DNA of 64,000 nucleotides from Microbacteriaceae bacterium (GTDB taxonomy: Bacteria; Actinomycetota; Actinomycetes; Actinomycetales; Microbacteriaceae): positions 1 through 64,000 of the forward strand of contig JAODMO010000046.1 of the NCBI GenBank assembly GCA_025464995.1, written 5' to 3'. The position numbers and the translations under genes are program-made. Numbering within the stretch: position 1 is the stretch's first letter; every line of letters begins with the position of its first letter. Shown in pieces: positions 7,825-15,178 of the stretch. Below the pieces are notes generated by a model. That model made no database searches. It was not told where the DNA came from and saw only the letters and a program-made list of their open reading frames with translations.

Positions 7825-9516
7825 ATGAAGCCATCCACTCGAACCGGCGCAGCGACGCTGGTCACCCTCGTCGTCGGCGCAGCACTGCTCGCGCCCGGTA
7901 TCGCCTCGGCGGCGAAGCCCGCCCCCGCCAACCTCGCGACCAACGCCGGCGCGGTGCGCCACGACCCGAACCGCGACGCGAGCAACGACGTCAAGGCGGC
8001 CATCGACTCGAGCTCGGCCAAGAACGTCATCCTGCTCATCGGTGACGGCATGGGCGACTCCGAGATCACCGTCGCCCGCAACTACCAGCACGGCGCCGCC
8101 GGCCGCTTTCCGGGCATCGACGCCCTGCCCCTCACCGGGCAGTACACGACCTACTCGCTCTATAAAGACGGCCCCAACAAGGGCAAGCCCGACTACGTGC
8201 CCGACTCGGCGGCCAGCGGCAGCGCCTGGGCGACGGGCACGAAGACCTACGACAACGCCGTCTCGGTCGACATCGACGGGGTAGCCCAGCCGACCGTGCT
8301 CGAGATCGCGAAGGCGAACGGCCTCAAGACCGGCAACGTGAGCACGGCCGAGATTCAGGATGCGACACCCGCCGTTCTCGCGTCACACGTCGACGCGCGT
8401 AGCTGCTACGGCCCCGACTCCCCGACGTGCGGCGACGACGCACTGGTCGCGGGCGGCCTCGGCTCCATCAGCGAGCAGATCATCGGCACGCGCGCCGACG
8501 TCACGCTGGGCGGAGGCTCGACCTCCTTCACGCAGACCGCGAAAGCGGGCGCCTATGCCGGGAAGACCCTGTTCGACCAGGCCAAGTCGCGCGGCTACCA
8601 GGTCGTCGGTGACGGCGCCTCACTCGCGGCGGTCACGACCGCCACGCAGAAGGCCCCGGTACTCGGCCTCTTCGCCCCGGGCAACTTCCCTACGCGCTAC
8701 GCCGCGACCACGGCGACCGTCGGCGGCGGCGACCAGGCACCGGTGCCGTGCCAGCCCAATCCGGCTCGACTCAGCTCCGACCTGTCGCTCGCGTCCTTGA
8801 CGAAGAAGGCCATTTCGCTCCTCCAGAACAAGAACGGCTTCTTCCTGCAGGTCGAGGGCGCGAGCATCGACAAGCGCGACCACTCCGCCGACGCGTGCGG
8901 CCAGATCGGTGAGACGGTCGACCTCGACGAGGCCGTGGCCGCCGCACTCGCCTTCGCGCAGACGGACGGCGACACCCTCGTGCTCGTCACCGCCGACCAT
9001 GCCCACTCCAGCCAGATCGTCGACTCGACGCCTCCCACGTCGCTGAGCACCGCGCTCACGACGGTCGACGGCACCGTGATGAAGGTCTCCTACGGCACCG
9101 CGGCAGCGGGTGGAGCGCAGCAGCACACCGGTTCGCAGCTGCGCGTCGCCGGCTACGGCCCGGGCGCCGCGAACATCGTGGGTCTCACCGACCAGACGGA
9201 CACGTTCTTCACGATGACCAATACGCTGAAGCTCAACCGCAACACGGCCGAGCTGAGCAATCGCGCCCGCGTCTCGATCGACCGCCCGGTGCGGCCGGGC
9301 GCGACCGTCTCGCTCACGGCCGACCGCTTCGGCGGCGACCGCCAGCTCTCCGCCACGGCGGAACCGGGCGCGCTCGACCTCGGTGTCGTGGATGTTATCG
9401 ACACCTCGGCGACATTCACCTTCACCGCGCCCAAGGCGCCGGGCGAGTACACCGCCACGGTGACGGGAGCGCAGTCGGGCAAGCAGGCGTCGGTGCGCTT
9501 CACCGTGCGCCGTTAG
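7825..9516 (+). CDS. Secreted alkaline phosphatase (PhoA family)
   Basis: The protein has 563 residues. A signal peptide covers about residues 1-30 ([18 protein letters not shown]). The alkaline phosphatase fold is shown by [15 protein letters not shown] (metal aspartate), [14 protein letters not shown] (nucleophile Ser in D-S-A-A-S), [16 protein letters not shown], and [11 protein letters not shown] (metal ligands). After about residue 470 there is a beta-rich C-terminal extension ([16 protein letters not shown]) that may be an Ig-like domain. It releases phosphate from organic esters outside the cell. The PHO-box-like repeats upstream predict induction under phosphate limitation. It is divergent from the CBS/CysK-type gene. 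Confidence 0.85.
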   Translation: MKPSTRTGAATLVTLVVGAALLAPGIASAAKPAPANLATNAGAVRHDPNRDASNDVKAAIDSSSAKNVILLIGDGMGDSEITVARNYQHGAAGRFPGIDALPLTGQYTTYSLYKDGPNKGKPDYVPDSAASGSAWATGTKTYDNAVSVDIDGVAQPTVLEIAKANGLKTGNVSTAEIQDATPAVLASHVDARSCYGPDSPTCGDDALVAGGLGSISEQIIGTRADVTLGGGSTSFTQTAKAGAYAGKTLFDQAKSRGYQVVGDGASLAAVTTATQKAPVLGLFAPGNFPTRYAATTATVGGGDQAPVPCQPNPARLSSDLSLASLTKKAISLLQNKNGFFLQVEGASIDKRDHSADACGQIGETVDLDEAVAAALAFAQTDGDTLVLVTADHAHSSQIVDSTPPTSLSTALTTVDGTVMKVSYGTAAAGGAQQHTGSQLRVAGYGPGAANIVGLTDQTDTFFTMTNTLKLNRNTAELSNRARVSIDRPVRPGATVSLTADRFGGDRQLSATAEPGALDLGVVDVIDTSATFTFTAPKAPGEYTATVTGAQSGKQASVRFTVRR

Positions 9517-9523
9517 GCACCGG

Positions 9524-9747
9524 TCAGGGACGCGCTATCGCCCACTCTGTGATCTGGCTGGCCGCGCCATCCGGAGTCCGGGTGAAGACCCACAGGTTGT
9601 CGTAGTCGGGATTGTTCGAGTAGCGGGTGATTCCCTGCACGAGCGCCCGGTCGCCGTCGAGCCACCCGGGGCGCGGATGTCGGCGGGCTCATCGCTCTGC
9701 CAGGGGTACCGCTCGACCCGCTTCCGCACGTCGGTCTCGGTCGTCAT
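9524..9747 (-). pseudogene. Decayed tandem copy of the NTF2-like gene
   Basis: A short frame starts at ATG 9747 (MTTETDVRKRVE) and shares an ATGA overlap with the intact gene upstream. In a shifted frame the following sequence reads LDGDRALVQGITRYSN then YDNLWVFTRTPDGAAS and QITEWAIARP before a stop at 9524. That matches the intact neighbour segment by segment (DDGSALVRAVTEYLDD, FDNLWFITFEGGKAS, RFTEWYMAREG). The copy is therefore frameshifted, and at about 74 codons it lacks most of the N-terminal half. A sequencing error could mimic the frameshift but not the missing half. Confidence 0.65.
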
Positions 9748-10124
9748 TCGTCTGTGCCCGTTCCCTCGCGTGCCATATACCACTCGGTGAACCGACTCGC
9801 CTTGCCGCCCTCGAACGTGATGAACCAGAGGTTGTCGAAGGTCGGGCGATCGTCGAGATACTCGGTCACCGCTCGCACGAGCGCGCTGCCGTCGTCGAGG
9901 ATGCCCAGCACCTGGAACTCGAACTTCCACGTCTCGGGGCTGTCTTGCTCGCCGAGCCAGCCGGCGACGATCCCGTCACGGCCGCGCCACGGATCGGGGT
10001 CGTGCGGGCGGAACTCGTACACGGCGTCGTCGGCGAAGAGTGCCGCCACTTCATCCGCGTCATTACTGATCCAGGCCCCTCGGTAGGCCTCCACCCAGGC
10101 TTCCACTTCTTGTGTGCTCGTCAT
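9744..10124 (-). CDS. NTF2-like/SnoaL-like protein
   Basis: The protein has 126 residues, the usual size for one NTF2-like fold. It begins VEAWVEAYRGAWISNDADEVAALFADDAVYEF, the helix-helix-strand opening of this family. It continues with RGRDGIVAGWLG and ends with strands around DNLWFITFEGGKASRFTEWY. Such proteins are small enzymes or binding proteins; the active-site residues cannot be assigned here. It is followed by a decayed tandem copy. A TAGAAC -10-like element lies 6 nt before the ATG. Confidence 0.75.
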   Translation of the reverse strand: MTSTQEVEAWVEAYRGAWISNDADEVAALFADDAVYEFRPHDPDPWRGRDGIVAGWLGEQDSPETWKFEFQVLGILDDGSALVRAVTEYLDDRPTFDNLWFITFEGGKASRFTEWYMAREGTGTDE

Positions 10125-10130
10125 GGCACC

Positions 10131-10136
10131 GTTCTA
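10131..10136 (-). promoter_or_regulatory. -10-like element of a leaderless promoter (NTF2-like gene)
   Basis: TAGAAC on the minus strand ends 6 nt before the ATG at 10124. The final C departs from the TANNNT consensus, so the call is weaker than for the other leaderless promoters. Confidence 0.35.
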
Positions 10137-10249
10137 GCCGGACGCGCCGTCGTCCGCCAGTGGGTTGCGGGGCGATGGCGCCCGATGAGTGTGGGTTATG
10201 CTCGGATTCGCCGCACGGGACGTGCGGGACGTCACGGGAGGAAGCCATC

Positions 10250-10849
10250 ATTCGTCGTGTGCTCGCGTGCGCCGCCCTCGTTGCGCTCGTCACCCTCGGT
10301 TTCGTGGGTGTTCAGTTTGAGCGTGCGGAGACGGCACGCTCCGCAGAGATCGACCCTGGGTCGGTGCCGATACTGGACCCGCGGCCCGGCTCGGAAGAGT
10401 CTGCCCCGCCGGCCCCGGCCCCGGCCCCGGCCGACCCCGCACCACCGGAGCCGCCCGCCGCAGAGCCGGCGGTCGCACCGGCTCCCTCTCCGTCGACGGC
10501 GCGCACAGTGCAACCCCGGCCCGCCCGGCGCACGTCTACTCCTTCCGCCACTCCCGCGCCGGTCGTGCCGGTCGTGCCGGTCGTGCCGGTTCCGGCAGAG
10601 CCGTCGCCCGTTGCCACGGCCTCTCCAACGCCGACCACGACGCCATCTCCGACGCCCTCACCGAGCACCACGCCCCGCATTGTCCCCGTGTCGGCGACGA
10701 CCGCGCCCAACTCCTTCGCCTTCGGCGCCCTCATCGGCAGCGGCGCCCTGATCGTGGGCCTGCTGGCATTCGCTGCCGTCCGCGATCGTCACGCGCTCGT
10801 CGCCACGGCGCGCCTGGCGATTCGTCGCTCCCGCTCGCGAGTGCGCTGA
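10250..10849 (+). CDS. Proline-rich membrane-anchored protein, possible ATT start
   Basis: The protein has about 199 residues and no recognised family. An N-terminal hydrophobic helix (VLACAALVALVTLGFVGV) is followed by ~120 residues rich in Pro, Ala, Ser and Thr, including VVPVVPVVPVP and PTPTTTPSPTPSPS runs. A second hydrophobic helix follows (FAFGALIGSGALIVGLLAF), then a basic tail. The likely topology is a wall-spanning extracellular Pro/Thr segment between two helices. A strong GGGAGG at 10236-10241 is 8 nt before an ATT codon at 10250; the first canonical in-frame start downstream is GTG 10259. It is divergent from the NTF2-like gene. Confidence 0.6.
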   Translation: MRRVLACAALVALVTLGFVGVQFERAETARSAEIDPGSVPILDPRPGSEESAPPAPAPAPADPAPPEPPAAEPAVAPAPSPSTARTVQPRPARRTSTPSATPAPVVPVVPVVPVPAEPSPVATASPTPTTTPSPTPSPSTTPRIVPVSATTAPNSFAFGALIGSGALIVGLLAFAAVRDRHALVATARLAIRRSRSRVR

Positions 10850-10928
10850 CAGCCGTCCCGTCAGCCGCATCCGCACCGCCCTGCGGTGAAAATATCTCGG
10901 TTTCGCTTCTTCGCTAGGATGAACGCGG

Positions 10929-10947
10929 ATTGCGAGCCATTCGCAAT
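10929..10947. repeat. Inverted repeat ATTGCGA/TCGCAAT in a leader
   Basis: Perfect 7-bp arms with a 5-bp spacer lie just upstream of the small membrane protein gene at 10964. They fall downstream of a possible -10 element (TAGGAT, 10915-10920), so they would be in the 5' leader as a hairpin near the ribosome-binding region. Confidence 0.4.
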
Positions 10948-10963
10948 GGGGACGCGGGTGTGA

Positions 10964-11179
10964 ATGTTTCAGGGGCTGAATCGATTCGGCATGGCCATCG
11001 ACGGCGACACGGTTGTCGACGCGACCGTCATCCCCGACAACTCCATCGCCACGCTGGTGCTCGTTGTGAGTGCAGTGCTCTTCCTCGGCGTGATCGTCGT
11101 CGGCCTCGTGCGCGGCCGCCACGCGATGCGCCGTGACATCGCCTACCGACGCCGCATGGCGCGATCTCGCCACCGCTGA
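10964..11179 (+). CDS. Small single-pass membrane protein
   Basis: The protein has 71 residues. One clear transmembrane helix (IATLVLVVSAVLFLGVIVVGLV) is followed by a strongly basic tail (RGRHAMRRDIAYRRRMARS). The basic tail after a C-terminal helix resembles the end of the preceding gene product (RDRHALVATARLAIRR), so the two may be functionally linked or share a topology signal. No family is recognised. A strong hairpin follows the stop. Confidence 0.6.
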   Translation: MFQGLNRFGMAIDGDTVVDATVIPDNSIATLVLVVSAVLFLGVIVVGLVRGRHAMRRDIAYRRRMARSRHR

Positions 11180-11193
11180 CCCATTAACGACGA

Positions 11194-11221
11194 CAGGCGC
11201 TCACCCTAAGGTGAGCGCCTG
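11194..11221. terminator. Bidirectional hairpin terminator between convergent genes
   Basis: A perfect 12-bp stem, CAGGCGCTCACC (11194-11205) with GGTGAGCGCCTG (11210-11221), has a CTAA loop. It sits between the stop of the small membrane protein and the stop of the helicase, and can serve both strands. Confidence 0.75.
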
Positions 11222-11242
11222 CCGCTTGGCTTCTTCTCGCGC

Positions 11243-13237
11243 CTACAGGGCGGAGAGGTCGTCGATCACCTTGTCGCCGGGGGCGGCCATGATCATCTGC
11301 GCCTTGATCTCGGCACGCTCGAGCAGCTCGTCCATCTTGCGGCGGCGCGCGCGCGGGATGAGCGTGACGACGGTTCCGACCTTGCCGGCGCGACCCGTAC
11401 GACCCGAACGGTGAAGGTACGTCTTGTACTCCTCCGGGGCGTCGGCCTGGATCACGAGGCTGATGTCGTCGACGTGGATGCCGCGTGCCGCGACGTCGGT
11501 CGCAACGAGCACGTTGACGCGACCACTCGTGAGCAGCTGCAGGTTGCGCGTGCGGCGGCTCTGGTTGAGGTCGCCGTGCAGGCTCGTGGCGGGGATGCCG
11601 GCGTCTTCGAGGTAGTCGCTCATCTCCTCGGCGAAGGCACGGGTGCGGGTGAAGACGAGGGTCTTGCCCTCGCCGGCGGCGAGCTCGCGGATGATCTCGC
11701 GCTTGTCGCGCTGTTCGATGAGCAGCACCTTGTGGTCGATCGTGGAGGAGGCCTGGTCTTCACCGGCGACCTCGTGAACCGACGGGTTCTTCAGGAACTG
11801 CTTCACGAGGGTGGCGACACCCTTGTCGAGAGTCGCCGAGAAGAGCAGCTTCTGGCCACCCTCCTTGGTCTCCTTGAGGATGCGCTGCACGGGCTCCAGG
11901 AATCCGAGGTCGCACATGTGGTCGGCCTCGTCGAGCACGGAGACGATGACGTTCGAAAGGTCGAGGCGACCCTGCTCGATGAGGTCTTCGACGCGGCCCG
12001 GGGTCGCGATGATGATGTCGACGCCGCGCTGGAGCGCGGAGACCTGCTTGTACTGTGGCACGCCACCGACGATCGTCGTGGTGAACAGGCCGACGCTGCG
12101 CGCGATGGGCTGCACCGTGCGGTCGATCTGCATGGCGAGCTCACGGGTGGGGGCGAGGATGAGGGCGCGTGGCTTACGTCCGGCCTGGCGGTCTTTGCCA
12201 CCGTTGTTCTCCATGAGGCGCTCGACGAGCGGCGCACCGAACGCGATGGTCTTGCCCGATCCGGTCTTGCCGCGGCCGAGGACATCCTTGCCGGCAAGAA
12301 CGTCGGGGATGGTGGCTGCCTGGATGGCGAACGGAGCCGCTGCACCCATCGACTCGAGCTGGCGCACGATGTTGGCGCCGAGGCCGAGGTCGCCGAAGGT
12401 CACGCCTTCGACGTCTTTCGCGGTGATGACCGCCGCTTCGAGACGCTCGAGAACGACGTCTTCCTGCATGCCGCCACCGGAGTGCGACTTGTTCGCGTCC
12501 TTCGAGGGGTAGTAGCTGCTGTCGCGCGTGTTCTCGCGGGCAGGACGCTCGGAGCGCTCGCTGTACGACGGGCGGGCCGGACGGTCTGCCCGGTCGTACG
12601 ACGGACGGGCCGGACGGTCGTTGTTGTACGACGGGCGCTCGGTGCGAGCCGGACGCTCGTCGCGGTTGTAGGCCGGACGGTCGTTGTTGTACGACGGGCG
12701 CTCGGTGCGAGCCGGACGGTCGTTGTAGCTCGGGCGGTCGCTGCCGTACGCGGGGCGCTCGGTGCGAGCCGGACGGTCGTTGTACGGGGTGCGCGGCTGG
12801 CGGTCGTTGGTGGCCGGGCGGTCACCATAGGACGGACGCTCGGTGCGAGCCGGGCGGTCGGTGCGGTCTCCGTACGAGGGGCGCGCGGGCCGGTCGCCGT
12901 AGGAAGGACGCTCGGTGCGGTCGTTGTACGAGGGGCGCGCGGGCCGGTCGCCGTACGACGGACGCGCCGGGCGGTCGCTCGAGGGCGCGCCATTGCTTCG
13001 GTTGGGGCGGTCGCCGTATGCGGGCTTCTCGCGCGGGTTCCAATCGGGGCGACGGTCGCCGGAGGTCGGGCGATCGCCCGTGCGAGCGGCGCGGTCATCC
13101 GGGGTCCAACGCTTCTTGGGCGCTGCGGCCTGGTCGGGGCGCGAATTTCGCGCGTCGCCACCACGAGGGGTGTACGGCTTCTTGTTGTCGCGGCCTGCCG
13201 ACTTGTTGTAGTCGGGCTTGGAGTTGTACGGGGACAT
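11243..13237 (-). CDS. DEAD-box RNA helicase with a long Arg/Tyr/Pro repeat N-terminus
   Basis: The protein has 664 residues. The start at 13237 has AGGAAAG upstream. Residues ~1-250 are low complexity, built from imperfect repeats such as RPARPSYGDR and RTERPSYNND. The helicase core follows: the Q motif region (FGDLGLGANIV), Walker A GRGKTGSGKT, PTRELAMQI, VLDEADHM, LLFSATLD, and in the second RecA domain TRTRAFAEEM, ATDVAARGIHV and HRSGRTGRAGK. It unwinds or remodels RNA in ribosome assembly or mRNA decay. The repeat-rich extension is expected to be disordered and RNA-binding. A long gene-free leader precedes it. Confidence 0.9.
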   Translation of the reverse strand: MSPYNSKPDYNKSAGRDNKKPYTPRGGDARNSRPDQAAAPKKRWTPDDRAARTGDRPTSGDRRPDWNPREKPAYGDRPNRSNGAPSSDRPARPSYGDRPARPSYNDRTERPSYGDRPARPSYGDRTDRPARTERPSYGDRPATNDRQPRTPYNDRPARTERPAYGSDRPSYNDRPARTERPSYNNDRPAYNRDERPARTERPSYNNDRPARPSYDRADRPARPSYSERSERPARENTRDSSYYPSKDANKSHSGGGMQEDVVLERLEAAVITAKDVEGVTFGDLGLGANIVRQLESMGAAAPFAIQAATIPDVLAGKDVLGRGKTGSGKTIAFGAPLVERLMENNGGKDRQAGRKPRALILAPTRELAMQIDRTVQPIARSVGLFTTTIVGGVPQYKQVSALQRGVDIIIATPGRVEDLIEQGRLDLSNVIVSVLDEADHMCDLGFLEPVQRILKETKEGGQKLLFSATLDKGVATLVKQFLKNPSVHEVAGEDQASSTIDHKVLLIEQRDKREIIRELAAGEGKTLVFTRTRAFAEEMSDYLEDAGIPATSLHGDLNQSRRTRNLQLLTSGRVNVLVATDVAARGIHVDDISLVIQADAPEEYKTYLHRSGRTGRAGKVGTVVTLIPRARRRKMDELLERAEIKAQMIMAAPGDKVIDDLSAL
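12540..12990 (-). repeat. Degenerate tandem repeats inside the helicase gene
   Basis: Units of about 30 bp, encoding variants of RPARPSYGDR and RTERPSYNND, recur across roughly 450 bp. They differ by point changes and small shifts, so the tract probably varies in length by slippage or recombination. Confidence 0.75.
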
Positions 13238-13531
13238 AGTTCTTTCCTGGGTTGTATCAGTTACGTGAAAGTACACGTGCAGATGCCTGCTGCGTTGTGG
13301 AATACGCGCAGTTGCACTTCTGAACCCGGGCAGTCTTTGACCGAGGCCATCACATACGTTCTTGTGATTTTTCGCCAGCGGATGCGCTGGGGAAACCGGC
13401 CTCTAAGACTTACAAACCCATACACGTCTATGCGTGCTGTCTTGAGCCGACCTGTCTACGTTAGTACATCCCTCCGGAAAACGCTACAAACGCATGGATG
13501 TCTCGGAGCGCATGCCCAGACTCGCCCGCTG
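13238..13531. other. Gene-free leader region upstream of the DEAD-box helicase
   Basis: About 290 bp without a convincing gene. On the helicase strand it would form a long 5' leader or promoter region. It contains a perfect hairpin CCAGCG-GATG-CGCTGG (13375-13390) and an inverted repeat ATCACA/TGTGAT with an 8-bp spacer near 13349-13368. Long structured leaders are common for cold-regulated helicases, but nothing here proves that. Confidence 0.4.
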
Positions 13532-13790
13532 TCACCGGCCGCCCGGTCGGCACCAGACTGTCGGCGTGCGCTTCCAGAGCGGCGTTCCAGAGCGGCGGTA
13601 GCGCTCGTGTGTCGAGCCACAGACGTTGTCGAACCGCAGCACATCGCCGCCGAGGGTGACGATGTAGGCCGTGTTGCGCACGAACTCGAGCGAGGTCGGC
13701 AGGGTGAGAGCGCCGACGACGGCGGTCATCGTTCCGTCGCGGTTCACGCGGAGCAGCTCGCCGCTGTCGGGCAACGCGGCTGGAGCCGCT
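13532..13790 (-). pseudogene. C-terminal fragment of a ScyD/ScyE-like secreted beta-propeller protein
   Basis: The minus strand encodes LPDSGELLRVNRDGTMTAVV, then LTLPTSLEFVRNTAYIVTLG and GDVLRFDNV. This is the closing repeat of ScyD/ScyE-type exported propellers as I recall them. Upstream on the same strand the frame breaks into stops, with no signal peptide or N-terminal repeats. The tail after DNV is also scrambled (CGSTHERYRRSG). It is a gene remnant. Confidence 0.5.
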
Positions 13791-14114
13791 CGCGACGACG
13801 CGAGGTTCCGGTTGGCGTGCGTCGAACGCGACGAATCGGACCCGACGGCGCCCTCTACGTGACCGAAGGCGCGCGCTGCAGGTCACGCGACCAGGGTTCC
13901 CGGTAGCCGATGGCCACCACAACCGGGTCCTGGTGCTACCCGTCGCACCGCGTATTCCGGTCGCCATCTGCACCGCGGCGGGCTGGGTGGGTTGGGGATG
14001 GCCGGTCGTGTCGACCGCCGGCGATGCTGCCGGCGCCGCGTCGCGCACCATGTGGCGGCGGCCGGCGGTCCGCCCGGGAGTGGCCGGGTGTGGCCATCGG
14101 GTAGGGTGCCGCTG
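13791..14114. other. Gene debris between the propeller remnant and the GNAT gene
   Basis: No intact gene is seen. On the plus strand a short frame around 13835-13875 reads GPDGALYVTEGA, which is also typical of ScyD/ScyE-like propellers but lies on the opposite strand from the adjacent remnant. The rest is GC-rich and has no recognisable coding pattern. Confidence 0.4.
14102..14107 (+). promoter_or_regulatory. -10 element of a leaderless promoter (GNAT)
   Basis: TAGGGT ends 7 nt before the GTG at 14115. Confidence 0.45.
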
Positions 14115-14570
14115 GTGATCACCATTGCGACCGAGCCGAGGCTCCGCGCCGACGTGCTCGCCCTCATGCGCGTCGCGGACGAGTACGCGCTCGGCCTCTA
14201 TCCGGCCGAGAGCTACTACGCGATCGACGTCGCCGAGCTCGAACGCGACCACGTGACGTTGCTGGCAGCGCGCGACGACGGGGTGCTCGCGGGCATCGTC
14301 GCCCTCGTCGACAACGGCGACGAGACGGCGGAGATCAAACGGATGTTCGTCGCCTCACCGTTTCGCGGGCGCGGCATCGCGGGCGCGCTGCTCGCGCGGG
14401 TCGAGGAGGTCGCGGCCGCGGCATCCGTCTCGCTGGTCCGTCTGGAGACCGGCCCCAAGCAGCCGGACGCGATCGCGCTGTATGAGAAGCACGGCTACGC
14501 GCATATCGACGCGTTCGGGCAGTACGTCGGCGACCCGTCGAGCGTGTGCATGGAGAAGCGGCTGGGCTAG
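14115..14570 (+). CDS. GNAT-family N-acetyltransferase
   Basis: The protein has 151 residues. The acetyl-CoA binding segment is visible as AEIKRMFVASPFRGRGIAGALLARVEEVA (R-x-x-G-x-G/A type), followed by VRLETGPKQPDAIALYEKHGY, the usual GNAT C-terminal part. The substrate is unknown. It resembles the GNAT at 39534-39986 (both have EIKRMFV, LETG, QPDA and a Y-x-x-x-GY block), so they are paralogues. GTG 14115 was chosen because of the -10 box 7 nt upstream. The stop overlaps the convergent Nudix stop by 4 bp. Confidence 0.8.
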   Translation: MITIATEPRLRADVLALMRVADEYALGLYPAESYYAIDVAELERDHVTLLAARDDGVLAGIVALVDNGDETAEIKRMFVASPFRGRGIAGALLARVEEVAAAASVSLVRLETGPKQPDAIALYEKHGYAHIDAFGQYVGDPSSVCMEKRLG

Positions 14571-15034
14571 CGCTCGAAGCGGGTCGATCCGGTGAAGTCG
14601 ACGGCGCTGCGGATGCGCTCGCGCATGTTGTCGCTCATCTCCGGGAGCGCGCGGATGGGGAACCACGCGGCATCCGTATTCTCGCCGTCGGCCGGGAACG
14701 GAGTTCCGGACACGTAGCTGCACCGGAAGACGAAGTCGATGTACTGGGCCTGGTCGCCGTTCGCGTAGGTGATCGAGTCGACCACCTGCACCCAGGTGAG
14801 GGCGTCGACCGCCGCGACGACGTCTGCCTCCTCGAGCGTCTCGCGGAGCGCCGCCACCGCGGGCTGCTCACCGGGGTCGATGATTCCCGTCACGGGCGTC
14901 CAGCCGCCGGTGTCGGAGCGGCGCACGAGCAACACGTCGTCGCCGCGCAGCACCACCGCGGTCGCGCCGCTCAACCAGAGCGGAGCGTTGCCGATCTTCT
15001 CGCGCAGCGCCAAGACGAAGTCGGGGGTGGCCAT
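14567..15034 (-). CDS. Nudix hydrolase
   Basis: The protein has 155 residues. The full Nudix box is present: GIIDPGEQPAVAALRETLEE followed by AD, matching GX5EX7REUXEEXGU except for Ala-Asp in place of the final residues. The N-terminal half (LSGATAVVLRGDDVLLVRR) is the usual strand pattern before the box. It hydrolyses a nucleoside diphosphate linked to another group; the substrate is not predictable. The ATG at 15034 has TAGGCT 6 nt upstream, indicating a leaderless transcript. Confidence 0.9.
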   Translation of the reverse strand: MATPDFVLALREKIGNAPLWLSGATAVVLRGDDVLLVRRSDTGGWTPVTGIIDPGEQPAVAALRETLEEADVVAAVDALTWVQVVDSITYANGDQAQYIDFVFRCSYVSGTPFPADGENTDAAWFPIRALPEMSDNMRERIRSAVDFTGSTRFER

Positions 15035-15040
15035 TCGTCG

Positions 15041-15046
15041 AGCCTA
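15041..15046 (-). promoter_or_regulatory. -10 element of a leaderless promoter (Nudix)
   Basis: TAGGCT on the minus strand ends 6 nt before the ATG at 15034. Confidence 0.5.
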
Positions 15047-15178
15047 GCCGCGGGCGCTCGTGGTGACGCCACGGCTTTGTGCCTGCCGTCTGCGCAATAG
15101 TGGGACTCCTGCGCACGCGCGCCGCCGCGCAGACGTCCCGCAACTGCGCAGAGACCTCGCCGGCGGGCGACCCGCGCG

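Noticed and set aside
12540-12990. Regular repeats that could suggest a CRISPR array
   Set aside because: The repeats are in frame, degenerate and encode the helicase N-terminus; there are no unique spacers or cas genes.
11411-13906. Plus-strand frame of 831 codons
   Set aside because: It lies antisense to the DEAD-box helicase and mirrors its repeats; there is no start signal or family motif.
15088-15134. Inverted GTCTGCGC/GCGCAGAC pair between the RND and Nudix genes
   Set aside because: The arms are 31 bp apart in very GC-rich sequence with several other TGCGC copies, so it is weak as an operator or terminator.
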